Assembly (NCBI RefSeq): GCF_000332095.2
Contig: NZ_KI913949.1
Location: 3,702,876-3,766,875, forward strand
Direction: 5' to 3'
Origin: Leptolyngbya sp. PCC 6406
Lineage (GTDB): Bacteria; Cyanobacteriota; Cyanobacteriia; Phormidesmidales; Phormidesmidaceae
Length of the DNA: 64,000 nucleotides
The notes under the pieces are model-generated. The model worked only from the letters and a program-made list of their open reading frames with translations. It searched no databases and was not told the origin of the DNA. Position 1 is the stretch's first letter. Each line of letters begins with the position of its first letter. Below, one piece after another: positions 17,244-25,165 of this stretch. The position numbers and the translations under genes are program-made.

Positions 17244-17579
17244 ATGGACTTTCACACCGCCCGCCAGTCGATTCTGACCCAGACTGTGGCCCTCAACCCA
17301 GCGCAGCGCCCCTTTATCCACTGCCTACGGCAGGGAGTTCCGCCCATTCCCGGCCAAGTCACTTCGCTGTTGCTGGCTCTGCGAGTTTTGGGGGAAGGGC
17401 TCCGACAAGAACCCAGCCTGGATCGCACCCTCACCCATGCCTTCTTTGTCCTCACCTACGAAAGTCGCCAGCTCTACCTCCAGGGGCAAAAATCAGGGAT
17501 CGAGTGGCCTCCTCTGCTAGATGAGGATCTGGATCGCATTGCTAAGGCGGTACGGGATATTTTGGCCGATGAGGCATAA
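17244..17579 (+). CDS. Small conserved cyanobacterial protein (hypothetical)
   Basis: A 111-residue, mostly helical soluble protein: MDFHTARQSILTQTV, LRQGVPPIPGQVTSLLLALRVL, LTYESRQLYL, then WPPLLDEDLDRIAKAV. I recall similar short cyanobacterial proteins sometimes labelled dethiobiotin synthetase, but it is half that enzyme's size and has no P-loop, so that function is not supported. ATG 17244 is chosen over an in-frame upstream start at 17211 because it begins the conserved-looking part. It precedes the ABC ATPase gene by 88 bp on the same strand. Confidence 0.7.
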   Translation: MDFHTARQSILTQTVALNPAQRPFIHCLRQGVPPIPGQVTSLLLALRVLGEGLRQEPSLDRTLTHAFFVLTYESRQLYLQGQKSGIEWPPLLDEDLDRIAKAVRDILADEA

Positions 17580-17667
17580 GCACCCATCCCCGTTGAATTG
17601 CCCATATCCAGTTCATGGGGGCTATTCCCAGTAGCATAGGGAAGCCGACTAGGGGAGTAGGAACGCG

Positions 17668-18780
17668 GTGGCTGGCGTACGACTGGAGCAGATTACCCAG
17701 CGATTTGGCACAACCGTGGCGGTGCAGGGGGTGACCTTTGCGGTGCCAGATGGTGAGTTTTGGGTTCTGGTGGGGCCTTCGGGCTGTGGAAAATCAACCC
17801 TACTCCGTGCGATCGCAGGTTTAGAGTCCGTAACCGAGGGCGACCTATATATTGGCGATCGCCGCGTCAATGACCTGCCTGCCCGCCAGCGGGATGTAGC
17901 CATGGTCTTTCAGAACTATGCCCTCTATCCCCACATGACGGTGGCCCAGAATCTTGCCTTTGGTCTGCGGATGCGCCAGGTACCCGCGACTGAGCGGGAA
18001 TCCCAAGTCCTTCAGGTAGCTCGGTCCCTAGATATTGACCACTTACTCAACCGCAAGCCAGGACAACTGTCCGGCGGACAGCAGCAACGGGTGGCCCTCG
18101 GTCGCGCAATTGCCCGTCGGCCCCAGGTCTTTTTGTTAGATGAACCGCTGTCGAATTTGGATGCCCAACTACGGGATGGAACGCGGGCAGAACTCAAACA
18201 ACTCCATCAGAAATTTGGCATCACCACCCTCTATGTCACCCATGACCAAGTAGAGGCCATGACCTTGAGCGATCGCGTTGTCATGCTAGATCAGGGACAG
18301 GTGCAGCAGATCGGCACCCCCCAGGATCTCTACAGCCGCCCTGCCAATCGCCGGGTCGCCGCCTTTCTGGGTAGCCCGCCCATGAATGTACTCACCGCCA
18401 TCTTTGACGGCACCGGCTTTTGGATCAATGGTCAACCTTTGGCGATGCCAGCCCATCTCCCCCAGGCGGTCTCCCTCAGTTCCAATCAAGTGGTTTCCCT
18501 TGGCATCCGCCCCGAGCAGGTGTCCCTGGCCTTTGGTGATGAGATGGCCCTGACGGTGACCGTGCAAGTGGTGGAGCCCCTGGGGCGGGAAACCTTGATA
18601 CGGGGGATCATTCCAGCCCAGAACGATAGCCAGTCTCCCCAGTCCCTAGCGGTGCTAATGTTGCCCCACAGCCGCCCTATCCCCGGCGAGTCCCTGCGGA
18701 TTCGTATCGATCCCAATCACCTATTCCTATTTGATCTAGGCTCCGGCACCACCCTCTATCCACCAGAGAAAATGGACTAG
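17668..18780 (+). CDS. UgpC/MalK-type ABC transporter ATP-binding protein
   Basis: A 370-residue ATPase energising a carbohydrate or glycerol-phosphate type importer. Walker A GPSGCGKST at residues 36-44, Q-loop VFQNYALYPHMT, signature LSGGQQQR at 134-141, Walker B VFLLDEP ending at 160, D-loop SNLDAQLR and switch His in VTHDQ. The C-terminal third (from about residue 240) is a TOBE/MalK-like regulatory domain (MNVLTAIFDG..., LGIRPEQVSL). No permease or binding-protein gene lies nearby; in cyanobacteria one such ATPase often serves several dispersed importers, so the substrate is not deducible. The start is GTG 17668 with GGGGAG/GTAGGA upstream. Confidence 0.93.
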   Translation: MAGVRLEQITQRFGTTVAVQGVTFAVPDGEFWVLVGPSGCGKSTLLRAIAGLESVTEGDLYIGDRRVNDLPARQRDVAMVFQNYALYPHMTVAQNLAFGLRMRQVPATERESQVLQVARSLDIDHLLNRKPGQLSGGQQQRVALGRAIARRPQVFLLDEPLSNLDAQLRDGTRAELKQLHQKFGITTLYVTHDQVEAMTLSDRVVMLDQGQVQQIGTPQDLYSRPANRRVAAFLGSPPMNVLTAIFDGTGFWINGQPLAMPAHLPQAVSLSSNQVVSLGIRPEQVSLAFGDEMALTVTVQVVEPLGRETLIRGIIPAQNDSQSPQSLAVLMLPHSRPIPGESLRIRIDPNHLFLFDLGSGTTLYPPEKMD

Positions 18781-18799
18781 CCCTTAACGAGCGTGATTC

Positions 18800-18874
18800 A
18801 GTAGGACGGGTGTGTCGTACCTACCCCGCAAGGGCTCCCCGTTAATTGTCCACACGTCCTAAGTCCGCCCTACT
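18800..18874. terminator. Inverted repeat between convergent genes, probable terminator region
   Basis: AGTAGG (18800-18805) pairs with CCTACT (18869-18874); inside, GGAC pairs with GTCC and TGTG with CACA. The hairpin overlaps the pcxA stop codon and lies 20 bases past the ABC gene stop. No long T-run, so termination is inferred from position. Confidence 0.4.
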
Positions 18875-20240
18875 CATTCATGTTCTTGTAGGTCGCGACT
18901 GCCGAGGGGGAAATACGGTTTAAGTACCGGAAAATCCAGTATTTGAAGACCGTATCCAGGATCACTGGAAACGTAGCGATAAAGAGGAAGATAAAATCTC
19001 GATTGGCGGCAAAACCGAGGTGGCGGGACAATCCTTCCAGCAGAATCTCCCAGCCATGGGGAGAGTGGAATCCCACAAAGACATCGGTAAACAGAATAAT
19101 GATGAATGCTTTGGCGCTGTCACTGAGACCATAGACAACTTCATCCATGAAACCCTTTAGAGCCGCCACCTCCCGTTTTCGCGCAACCAGCAGTCCCGCA
19201 AAGGCAATGGCGGCCAGAATATCTGAAAAGACGTTTTTGACAGCGTCGGCGCTGCGAGAGCGATATTCCTCCTCAATATCCGTTGCCTTCTCTCGCACGG
19301 TCTGCTCGATGGCTAGCTCTGGCATGGGTTCGACCTTACCGATCAGTACCTCAAACCGCAGCCGCTCCTCAAACTGCTGCAACTCATGGAGGGCTTCCTC
19401 CTCCATTTCCAGGTTCAAGAAAACTGCGGCCTCAGTTTCCCCACGCACGTAGTCCACCATGGGGCCGATGATGAAGTTTTTAGTGAACTGCTGGGTTAAC
19501 AAGGGGATGATCAGGAGTAGCAGAATGAACTTGACAGCGGTGGTGGTTTTGCCCCGTGAGGCCCGAAAGTTTCGCATCACCTGTTCTTCTGCCTGGGGAT
19601 CTAGATCCTGACGGATGCGATCTACGGTGCGGAGGATGGATCGGGGGAGGACGTTAGCGCGATCTGATAGGGCATCGGCCCGGATGCCGGACTGAGCACC
19701 ATTATCACCGTTAACTAGAGCGCCTCGGCGCTCCCTCGGGTTCGGGGTACCGTTGGTAAGATTTGCCGCTAGGGTGCTGTTAGTGTTCTGGAGGGCCGTG
19801 GTGGGCTCCTTGACCATAACCACGGTGGCGGGGGTGGGGGCGGGGGAGCGATAGCGAGCAAGGACTTCATCGACAAATCGCAGCTTGCGGAAAAACAGGG
19901 CAGGTTTGTCGATTAGGTTCAGGGTGTAGCGGTCGTCGGTGGGGGTGTCTACCTGAATTTCGAGAATCCGGGGATCTGAGGCCCGTAGAATGGAACTACT
20001 GGCGCGAAATTCCGTCATTCGTATATCGATCAGGTTGAGATACTTTTTTAGTTCTCCTTGAAAGTATCGCTGGGCGCTCTGACCAAAGTTGCTGGAGGTG
20101 GGGGAGATGGGGTTACCCCCAAAGTGCTCATTTTCAATGGCCGCAATCATGCGGGCGGCTTCATAGGCTTGATCCAGGGCTCGTTCGGGGGTTTTCAGCA
20201 GCCATTGCTGGGCCTGTTGAAGAAAACTGGGGAGAACCAT
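18870..20240 (-). CDS. pcxA: Proton extrusion protein PcxA (CemA/CotA family)
   Basis: A 456-residue membrane protein matching cyanobacterial PcxA, needed for light-induced proton extrusion and pH/inorganic-carbon homeostasis; plastid CemA is homologous to its C-terminal half. The N-terminal ~220 residues are cytosolic with the family blocks TPERALDQAYEAARMI and YFQGELKKYLNLIDIRM, plus a low-complexity insert (about 140-195). The C-terminal half has four hydrophobic segments: FILLLLIIPLLTQQF, the segment around DILAAIAFAGLLVARKR, AFIIILFTDVFVGFHSPHGWE, and IFLFIATFPVILDTVFKYWIF. The terminal LNRISPSAVATYKNMNE is highly characteristic. ATG 20240. Probably monocistronic, convergent with the ABC ATPase. 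Confidence 0.94.
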   Translation of the reverse strand: MVLPSFLQQAQQWLLKTPERALDQAYEAARMIAAIENEHFGGNPISPTSSNFGQSAQRYFQGELKKYLNLIDIRMTEFRASSSILRASDPRILEIQVDTPTDDRYTLNLIDKPALFFRKLRFVDEVLARYRSPAPTPATVVMVKEPTTALQNTNSTLAANLTNGTPNPRERRGALVNGDNGAQSGIRADALSDRANVLPRSILRTVDRIRQDLDPQAEEQVMRNFRASRGKTTTAVKFILLLLIIPLLTQQFTKNFIIGPMVDYVRGETEAAVFLNLEMEEEALHELQQFEERLRFEVLIGKVEPMPELAIEQTVREKATDIEEEYRSRSADAVKNVFSDILAAIAFAGLLVARKREVAALKGFMDEVVYGLSDSAKAFIIILFTDVFVGFHSPHGWEILLEGLSRHLGFAANRDFIFLFIATFPVILDTVFKYWIFRYLNRISPSAVATYKNMNE

Positions 20241-20475
20241 CCGCTATATCACCTGTGCTGCAACAGTCTGTAATCGAAACTGTAGTCCAAATCCCAGGAG
20301 GGCTAGAAACTTCACTGGCGTAGGTGTGATGGTCTGTGATCAGACTTTGCCATTACAGTTTCTGGCATAACCTTTTCGAGCTAACGGCTCTTAGGGGAGC
20401 GGTCTGTGTTAAAACCAAGGCAAACCAGGGCTAGGATAGGCACCATCAGCAGCATCGGTTGAGTGAGGGTAGGCT

Positions 20476-21285
20476 ATGGGCGGTCAAATTTTGGGCGATC
20501 GCTACGAGGTAGAGCGTCAACTGGGCAAAAAATCCGGGCGATGGACCTTGAAGGCGCGGGACTTGCAAACCCAGACTGCTGTCGTTCTGAAGGTGTTGTT
20601 TCTGGATGACACCCTGGATGCGACGGATCTAAAGCTGTTTAAGCGGGAGATTGAAGCCCTAAAGCTGCTTCAACACCCCGATACGCCTCGGTATTTGGAT
20701 TATTTTGAAATCGGCCTGCCCCAAGATGGCCGTGCCTTGGCCTTGGCGCAAACTTTTATGACGGGTAAGTCCCTGGCCACCTATCTGACAGAAGGGCGAA
20801 CTTTGACCCAGGCAGAGGCAACTGCGATCGCACATCGAGTCTTGGCGGTGTTAGTGGAACTCCATGCCTACCAGCCCCCCTTAATTCATCGAGATATTCG
20901 CCCCAGCAACATTCTGCTGCGATCTGAGCCCATCAGCAACACCGCTGATATCGCCCTAGTGGACTTCGGTTCCGTTAAATCTTTAAATCCGGGCACCACC
21001 TCCTTTACGATGGTGGGCACCGACGGCTATATTCCCCCAGAGCAGGCCAGTGGTCGCGTTCTAGCAGTGTCCGATCTCTATGCCTTGGGGGCGACCCTAG
21101 TAGAAGTGATGACGGGTATATCCCCCACTCAACTGCAAACTCGGGGGCTTCGCATTGACTTTGAAAGCCACGCGGAAGTTAGTGCCGCTTTTGCTGACTG
21201 GCTCAAGCAGCTCCTGTCTCCCGGTTTGGAATACCGTTGGAGCTCTGCCTACGCCGCCCTAGAAGCCCTAGAAGCGATCCTCTAG
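20476..21285 (+). CDS. Serine/threonine protein kinase (Hanks type), minimal
   Basis: A 269-residue protein that is only a kinase domain, with no membrane or sensor module. Catalytic Lys in VVLKVL (about residue 39), the alpha-C Glu in FKREIEAL, the catalytic loop HRDIRPSN (usual Lys after Asp replaced by Arg), DFGSVK, and PPEQ in the activation segment are present. The glycine-rich loop is poor: LGKKSGRWTLKARD lacks the usual second and third glycines, so ATP handling may be weaker. Substrates unknown. ATG 20476 with GAGGG upstream. Its TAG stop is supplied by the left end of a small dispersed element at 21282-21336. Confidence 0.9.
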   Translation: MGGQILGDRYEVERQLGKKSGRWTLKARDLQTQTAVVLKVLFLDDTLDATDLKLFKREIEALKLLQHPDTPRYLDYFEIGLPQDGRALALAQTFMTGKSLATYLTEGRTLTQAEATAIAHRVLAVLVELHAYQPPLIHRDIRPSNILLRSEPISNTADIALVDFGSVKSLNPGTTSFTMVGTDGYIPPEQASGRVLAVSDLYALGATLVEVMTGISPTQLQTRGLRIDFESHAEVSAAFADWLKQLLSPGLEYRWSSAYAALEALEAIL

Positions 21286-21336
21286 AGGCTGCAGACAAGC
21301 GCCAGATTTCTGGTTATGGGGCGGTTACAGCCCCTA
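21282..21336. mobile_element. 55-bp TIR element overlapping a stop codon (copy A)
   Basis: Begins CTAGAGGCTG and ends CAGCCCCTAG. It shares GCCAGATTTCT-GGTTATGGG-CGGTTACAG with the copies at 46732-46790 and, inverted, 51208-51266. The TAG in its left end (21283-21285) is the stop of the Ser/Thr kinase gene. It folds into a hairpin and may act as a terminator. Confidence 0.75.
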
Positions 21337-21396
21337 GCACTTTGCGGTGTAAATACCCTAACCGTTCTTTTGTGCCTTTTGCAGAGCTGTGTCTAA

Positions 21397-22437
21397 TCAA
21401 CCGGACACCATATTCAGCGTAGGAGCCGAGGGCACCTCAGGCGGTGTCAGAGCATCCAGGGCGGTCCACACCTGCCGCTTGAGCTGCTCCAAATTGTGGT
21501 GGGTGGCGGCGGAAATGGGGAGCACTGGAACCAGGGCTATTGCCGCTAGATTCTGGACCAGATCTGCGATCGCATCCTCCGGCATCGCATCCACCTTATT
21601 CAGCACCAAGATTTGGGGGCGATCGCGAAGGCCCCGACCGTAGGCCATCAACTCCTGCTGGATCGTCCCATAGTCGGCAACCGGGTCTGGGGCAGTCCCA
21701 TCCACCACATGGAGCAGCAACCGGGTGCGTTCAATGTGGCGCAGAAATTCATGTCCCAACCCCTGTCCTTGGTGCGCCCCCTCAATCAGCCCCGGAATAT
21801 CGGCAAACACCGTACCGTCCCCCGTGGGCTTCCGCACCACCCCCAAATTGGGCACCAGGGTAGTGAAGGGATAGTCGGCCACCTTCGGACGGGCAGCGGA
21901 GAGGGCCGAGATCAGCGTCGATTTACCAGCATTGGGGAGGCCAATGATGCCCACCTCCGCCAGCAGCTTCAGTTCTAGGCGAATGCGGCGAGCTTCCCCC
22001 GGCAAACCGGGCAAGGCCCGCTCCGGGGCACGATTACGATTGCTGAGAAAATGGCGGTTTCCTAGCCCTCCATTGCCCCCCTTGGCCACGCAGAGGGTTT
22101 GACCTGCGGTGACCAAATCCCCTAGGGGAACCTCCGTTTCCGCCTCATAGATCATCGTGCCGCAGGGGACCGCCACATAGCGATCCTCCCCCGATGCTCC
22201 GGTGCAGTTGTTGGGACCGCCCCGTTGACCGTGGCCCGCCTTGAATTGGTGGGCGTAGCGAAAATCCAACAGGGTTTGCAGATTAGTTTCCGCCACCAGA
22301 TAGACTGAGCCCCCCGGTCCGCCATTGCCCCCAGAAGGCCCGCCAGCGGGGACATATTTTTCACGGCGAAAGGCGACTAGACCATCACCGCCGTCCCCAG
22401 CAATCACGTCTACTTCCGCAAGGTCAATAAATTTCAT
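21397..22437 (-). CDS. obgE: GTPase Obg/CgtA
   Basis: A 346-residue ribosome-associated GTPase involved in 50S assembly and stress signalling. The Gly-rich Obg fold occupies residues 1-158 ([34 protein letters not shown] split over several glycine-rich turns). The G domain follows: G1 [10 protein letters not shown]2 region DYPFTTL, G3 [10 protein letters not shown]4 NKVD and G5 SAAT. The Asp/Glu-rich C-terminal tail of some bacterial Obg proteins is absent, as in many cyanobacteria. ATG 22437. The 63-bp gap to the DUF4168 gene upstream allows co-transcription. Confidence 0.96.
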   Translation of the reverse strand: MKFIDLAEVDVIAGDGGDGLVAFRREKYVPAGGPSGGNGGPGGSVYLVAETNLQTLLDFRYAHQFKAGHGQRGGPNNCTGASGEDRYVAVPCGTMIYEAETEVPLGDLVTAGQTLCVAKGGNGGLGNRHFLSNRNRAPERALPGLPGEARRIRLELKLLAEVGIIGLPNAGKSTLISALSAARPKVADYPFTTLVPNLGVVRKPTGDGTVFADIPGLIEGAHQGQGLGHEFLRHIERTRLLLHVVDGTAPDPVADYGTIQQELMAYGRGLRDRPQILVLNKVDAMPEDAIADLVQNLAAIALVPVLPISAATHHNLEQLKRQVWTALDALTPPEVPSAPTLNMVSG

Positions 22438-22500
22438 GGTGGGGGGAGCCTGGGGGGGGAGAATGCCTGGGGGGAAATATCTGGAATATCTCTGGACTAT

Positions 22501-23034
22501 CTATTGTGCCTGAAGACGGCTGAGTTCTTGACGAATGCGCTCCGCTAGGGCCTCATTTTCCCGGTGGGCAGCGGTAATCTCGTTGAAGCGCTGGGCAGTG
22601 AGGCCATTTTGATCCACGATGTCCCGAGCCCGATTGCAGTAGGTAATCATGATATTTTCCACCTGTCGCCGGACGCGACGGGTGACCCCCGGTAGATTGC
22701 TCTCGGAGCAGCCCAGGGTGACGGCACTCAGTTCAACATTTACCTCTAGCAGGAGATTCTTGATCTCGGTATAGGCTTCGTTGCGGTACCCGTCCATTTG
22801 CAAGACCGCTTGGGCATACTGAGTCACCTCTTGATTGGTGACGGTGGTTTGGGCCTGGGCGATAGTGATGCCCAGTTCCGGTAGCTGCTGTCCCCCGATC
22901 TGGGGCGCGATTTCCGACCCCCAGCCCATGATCCCCGCCATCAGCCCCACGGTGGCCAAGGTCCGTGTCCAAGACCGCAATCGGGGGGTCAGGTATAAAC
23001 GAAAAGTTGATGCCGTTAACTCAGGAGCAGTCAT
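22501..23034 (-). CDS. DUF4168 domain exported protein
   Basis: A 177-residue exported protein: a hydrophobic segment at about residues 22-40, then a linker and a helical DUF4168 domain (residues about 65-177), including YAQAVLQMDGYRNEAYTEI and, near the C-terminus, LTAQRFNEITAAHRENEALA. Two Cys residues (around GCSESNL and YCNRARDI) may form a disulfide in the periplasm. Members are common in cyanobacteria and have no established function. ATG 23034. It lies just upstream of obgE on the same strand. Confidence 0.75.
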   Translation of the reverse strand: MTAPELTASTFRLYLTPRLRSWTRTLATVGLMAGIMGWGSEIAPQIGGQQLPELGITIAQAQTTVTNQEVTQYAQAVLQMDGYRNEAYTEIKNLLLEVNVELSAVTLGCSESNLPGVTRRVRRQVENIMITYCNRARDIVDQNGLTAQRFNEITAAHRENEALAERIRQELSRLQAQ

Positions 23035-23133
23035 CGTTTTAAAACCTTTCTCTCAAAAATCTTGCGCTCAAAACCTGTAGATCATCCCAATCTGTGACGA
23101 GGGTGATTTTTTATTCTAGCCAGATGAACTGCT

Positions 23134-24138
23134 TTACCGTCCTCGACGAGACATTCCTGTTGTAAAGAGTTGGCAAATTTCGATCATTTTGGTCTGGAGG
23201 GTGGCGGTTTCATCCCGGCCCCGTTTGAGGGCTGCTTCTAGGGTTAACAGATGGCCCAGAGCCTGCTGTAAGCCGGTCAGAGAAAGGGCAGACACCTCCT
23301 TCTGGAGGATATATACCCGTTTAGGATTGCCAATTTCCGCCGCCTTGGCAATGGCTGAGGCATCCCGTTCTCCTGAGGTCATCATCATTTTGACCCAGAG
23401 CCAAGTGCGAAATTGCCCTACTAGGGTTGCCACAATCCGTAGGGCAGGCTCATTGCGTTGGAGCAGATCCGCCACGAGTCCCAAGGCTGTTTCCACCTTG
23501 CCCTCCCGCAGGGCGATGGCCAGTTGCAGGCTGCTCTGGGCGCTGATGGTTACTAAGGCTTCCACCGCTACGGCATCGATGGGGCCGGGACGATCGCCCC
23601 AATATAGGGCCAGTTTCTCCAGTTCCAGATTGAGCTGCCGCATCTGGTTACCCACCGCGATTACCAACAGGTCTGCGGCTTCTTCTGTGAGGGTCAAAGC
23701 GCGATCGCGGGCAGCTTGCTTCACTTGAGCCGCCAGTTGATCCGTCTGCCAAGGGGGTATGGTGTCAAAGGCTTTGATCTGCCCATGGCGCTGCACTAAT
23801 TTGGTAAACTTGGCCCGCCCGTCCGGTTTTTGGCCACTGGTGAGCAGTAGCAGAGTACTGTCAGGGAGTTGGGGTAAGGTGCGCTCAAATTCCTTCAGAA
23901 TGGGTTCGGGACATTTTTGCCCCAGGGTAGTGTTCACCAGCCACACTACCCGTTGCCCCGACCCAAAGGGGGGCGTCATGGCTTGGTTCAACGCCACCAG
24001 TGGTGCCTCTGCTATCTCCGGTGGAATTTTGTCGTAGTTGAAACTAACCCACGCCGCATCCAAGGCGCGATCGCGCAGGGCCACCACCGCTTGGCTTAAT
24101 CGAAAGTCGTCTTCACCCCAGTAGAAATAAAGCGGCAT
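23134..24138 (-). CDS. holA: DNA polymerase III subunit delta
   Basis: A 334-residue clamp-loader subunit (AAA+ fold without ATPase activity) that opens the beta clamp. The N-terminal block MPLYFYWGEDDFRLSQAV, then AMTPPFGSGQRVVWL, KCPEPILKEFERTL, TTLLLLTSG-like LLLLTSGQKPDGRAKF, and in the collar domain GNQMRQLNLELEKLALY are typical of cyanobacterial HolA. No Walker A motif, as expected. ATG 24138 gives the conserved start; an upstream start at 24159 adds seven residues. Probably monocistronic. Confidence 0.92.
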   Translation of the reverse strand: MPLYFYWGEDDFRLSQAVVALRDRALDAAWVSFNYDKIPPEIAEAPLVALNQAMTPPFGSGQRVVWLVNTTLGQKCPEPILKEFERTLPQLPDSTLLLLTSGQKPDGRAKFTKLVQRHGQIKAFDTIPPWQTDQLAAQVKQAARDRALTLTEEAADLLVIAVGNQMRQLNLELEKLALYWGDRPGPIDAVAVEALVTISAQSSLQLAIALREGKVETALGLVADLLQRNEPALRIVATLVGQFRTWLWVKMMMTSGERDASAIAKAAEIGNPKRVYILQKEVSALSLTGLQQALGHLLTLEAALKRGRDETATLQTKMIEICQLFTTGMSRRGR

Positions 24139-24478
24139 GGTGAGATGCAAAAAAATCAAAACTCAAACATTCCCCCCCCTCCACGCCCCCCCTCCACGCC
24201 CCCACAGCCACACCCGTAACCCACCCTGCCCTTCGGGCACCCCTTCCAAGAGGGGATGTTAGGAGGAGGTTCCTTGAGCACAGCCAAGGCAAGGGATTGC
24301 CCCTACGGATTCTGAACAATATCGGTCACCCGGCGCTGGGTAGGGCGGGTTTTGAGCCTTTTGTCCTGGATGCCCCAGGCAACCCGCCCCTACCGTTCAC
24401 ACCTGTCACACCCTGCATTGGGCGCGGTTTCCGCGCCCCTACCCCAATACCCCAACCCTCATACTCCCACACCCTCCC
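24139..24478. repeat. Gene-free spacer with palindromic dispersed repeats
   Basis: Contains one element with near-matching inverted ends GTAGGGCGGGTT / AACCCGCCCCTAC (24340-24393; a relative is at 27423-27487). It also holds a GC palindrome GGGCGCGGTTTCCGCGCCC (24420-24438, with CTAC after), and a half element AAGGGATTGCCCCTAC at about 24293-24306. It separates the divergent holA and cbiC genes. No gene or clear promoter seen. Confidence 0.7.
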
Positions 24479-25165
24479 ATGCCCCCCCTTCCCCAGCATC
24501 CCATCCTCCAGAAGAGCTTTGCCATTATTGATCGAGAAATGGGAGCACATGATCTGCCGCTGGAGGAGTACGCCATTCTACGGCGGATTATCCACAGCAC
24601 AGCGGATTTTGAGTTCCGTCACTGGTTGCGGATAGGGCCGGGGGCGATTCCTGTTGCGATCGCGGCGTTGCAACGGGGGGTGCCCATCATCACTGATGTA
24701 GGCATGGTGCGACAGGGCTGTCAGAGTATGGTCCGTCGCACCTTTGGCAATCGGCTGGTGGCGGCGGTGGATTTAGCGGAGACCGCCGAGCTGGGGCGCA
24801 CCCGCACGGAGACGGGAATACTGCGGGCCTGGGAACAGTTTCCCGGCGGAATCTTTGTGATTGGCAATGCCCCCACGGCTCTTCAGGCCCTCTGCGATCT
24901 CATTCAGGCAAAGCCGACTGTTTCTGTTCCAACGCCAACGCCAACTGTTCCAACGCCAACGCCAACTTCAATTCCTGCCCCAGCCCTAATTCCAGCCCTA
25001 ATTATTGGTGCTCCGGTGGGGTTTGTGGGCGTGGAGGCAGCCAAGGCCACCCTAGCAGCGACTCCGGTGGCCCAGATTCGTGTGGAGGGGCGCAAGGGGG
25101 GCTCCCCGGTGGCGGCAGCGATTGTAAACGCATTGCTGGTGTTGGCCTGGGAGGGGCAGCCATGA
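24479..25165 (+). CDS. cbiC: Precorrin-8X methylmutase
   Basis: CbiC/CobH moves the C-11 methyl to C-12 of the corrin ring in cobalamin synthesis. 228 residues. Substrate and catalytic region IIHSTADFEF (catalytic His39), then PIITDVGMVRQG, GRTRTETGI, and C-terminal APVGFVGVEAAK. Unusually, residues about 149-172 are a Pro/Thr low-complexity insert (PTPTPT repeats, encoded by direct repeats of CCAACG at about 24928-24970) placed between a helix and the IIGAPVGFVG strand. ATG 24479 has no clear ribosome-binding site. It overlaps cbiET by ATGA, so the two are translationally coupled. Confidence 0.92.
   Translation: MPPLPQHPILQKSFAIIDREMGAHDLPLEEYAILRRIIHSTADFEFRHWLRIGPGAIPVAIAALQRGVPIITDVGMVRQGCQSMVRRTFGNRLVAAVDLAETAELGRTRTETGILRAWEQFPGGIFVIGNAPTALQALCDLIQAKPTVSVPTPTPTVPTPTPTSIPAPALIPALIIGAPVGFVGVEAAKATLAATPVAQIRVEGRKGGSPVAAAIVNALLVLAWEGQP

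Noticed and set aside
17244-17579. Dethiobiotin synthetase label for the small protein
   Set aside because: No P-loop and half the expected size, so kept as hypothetical.
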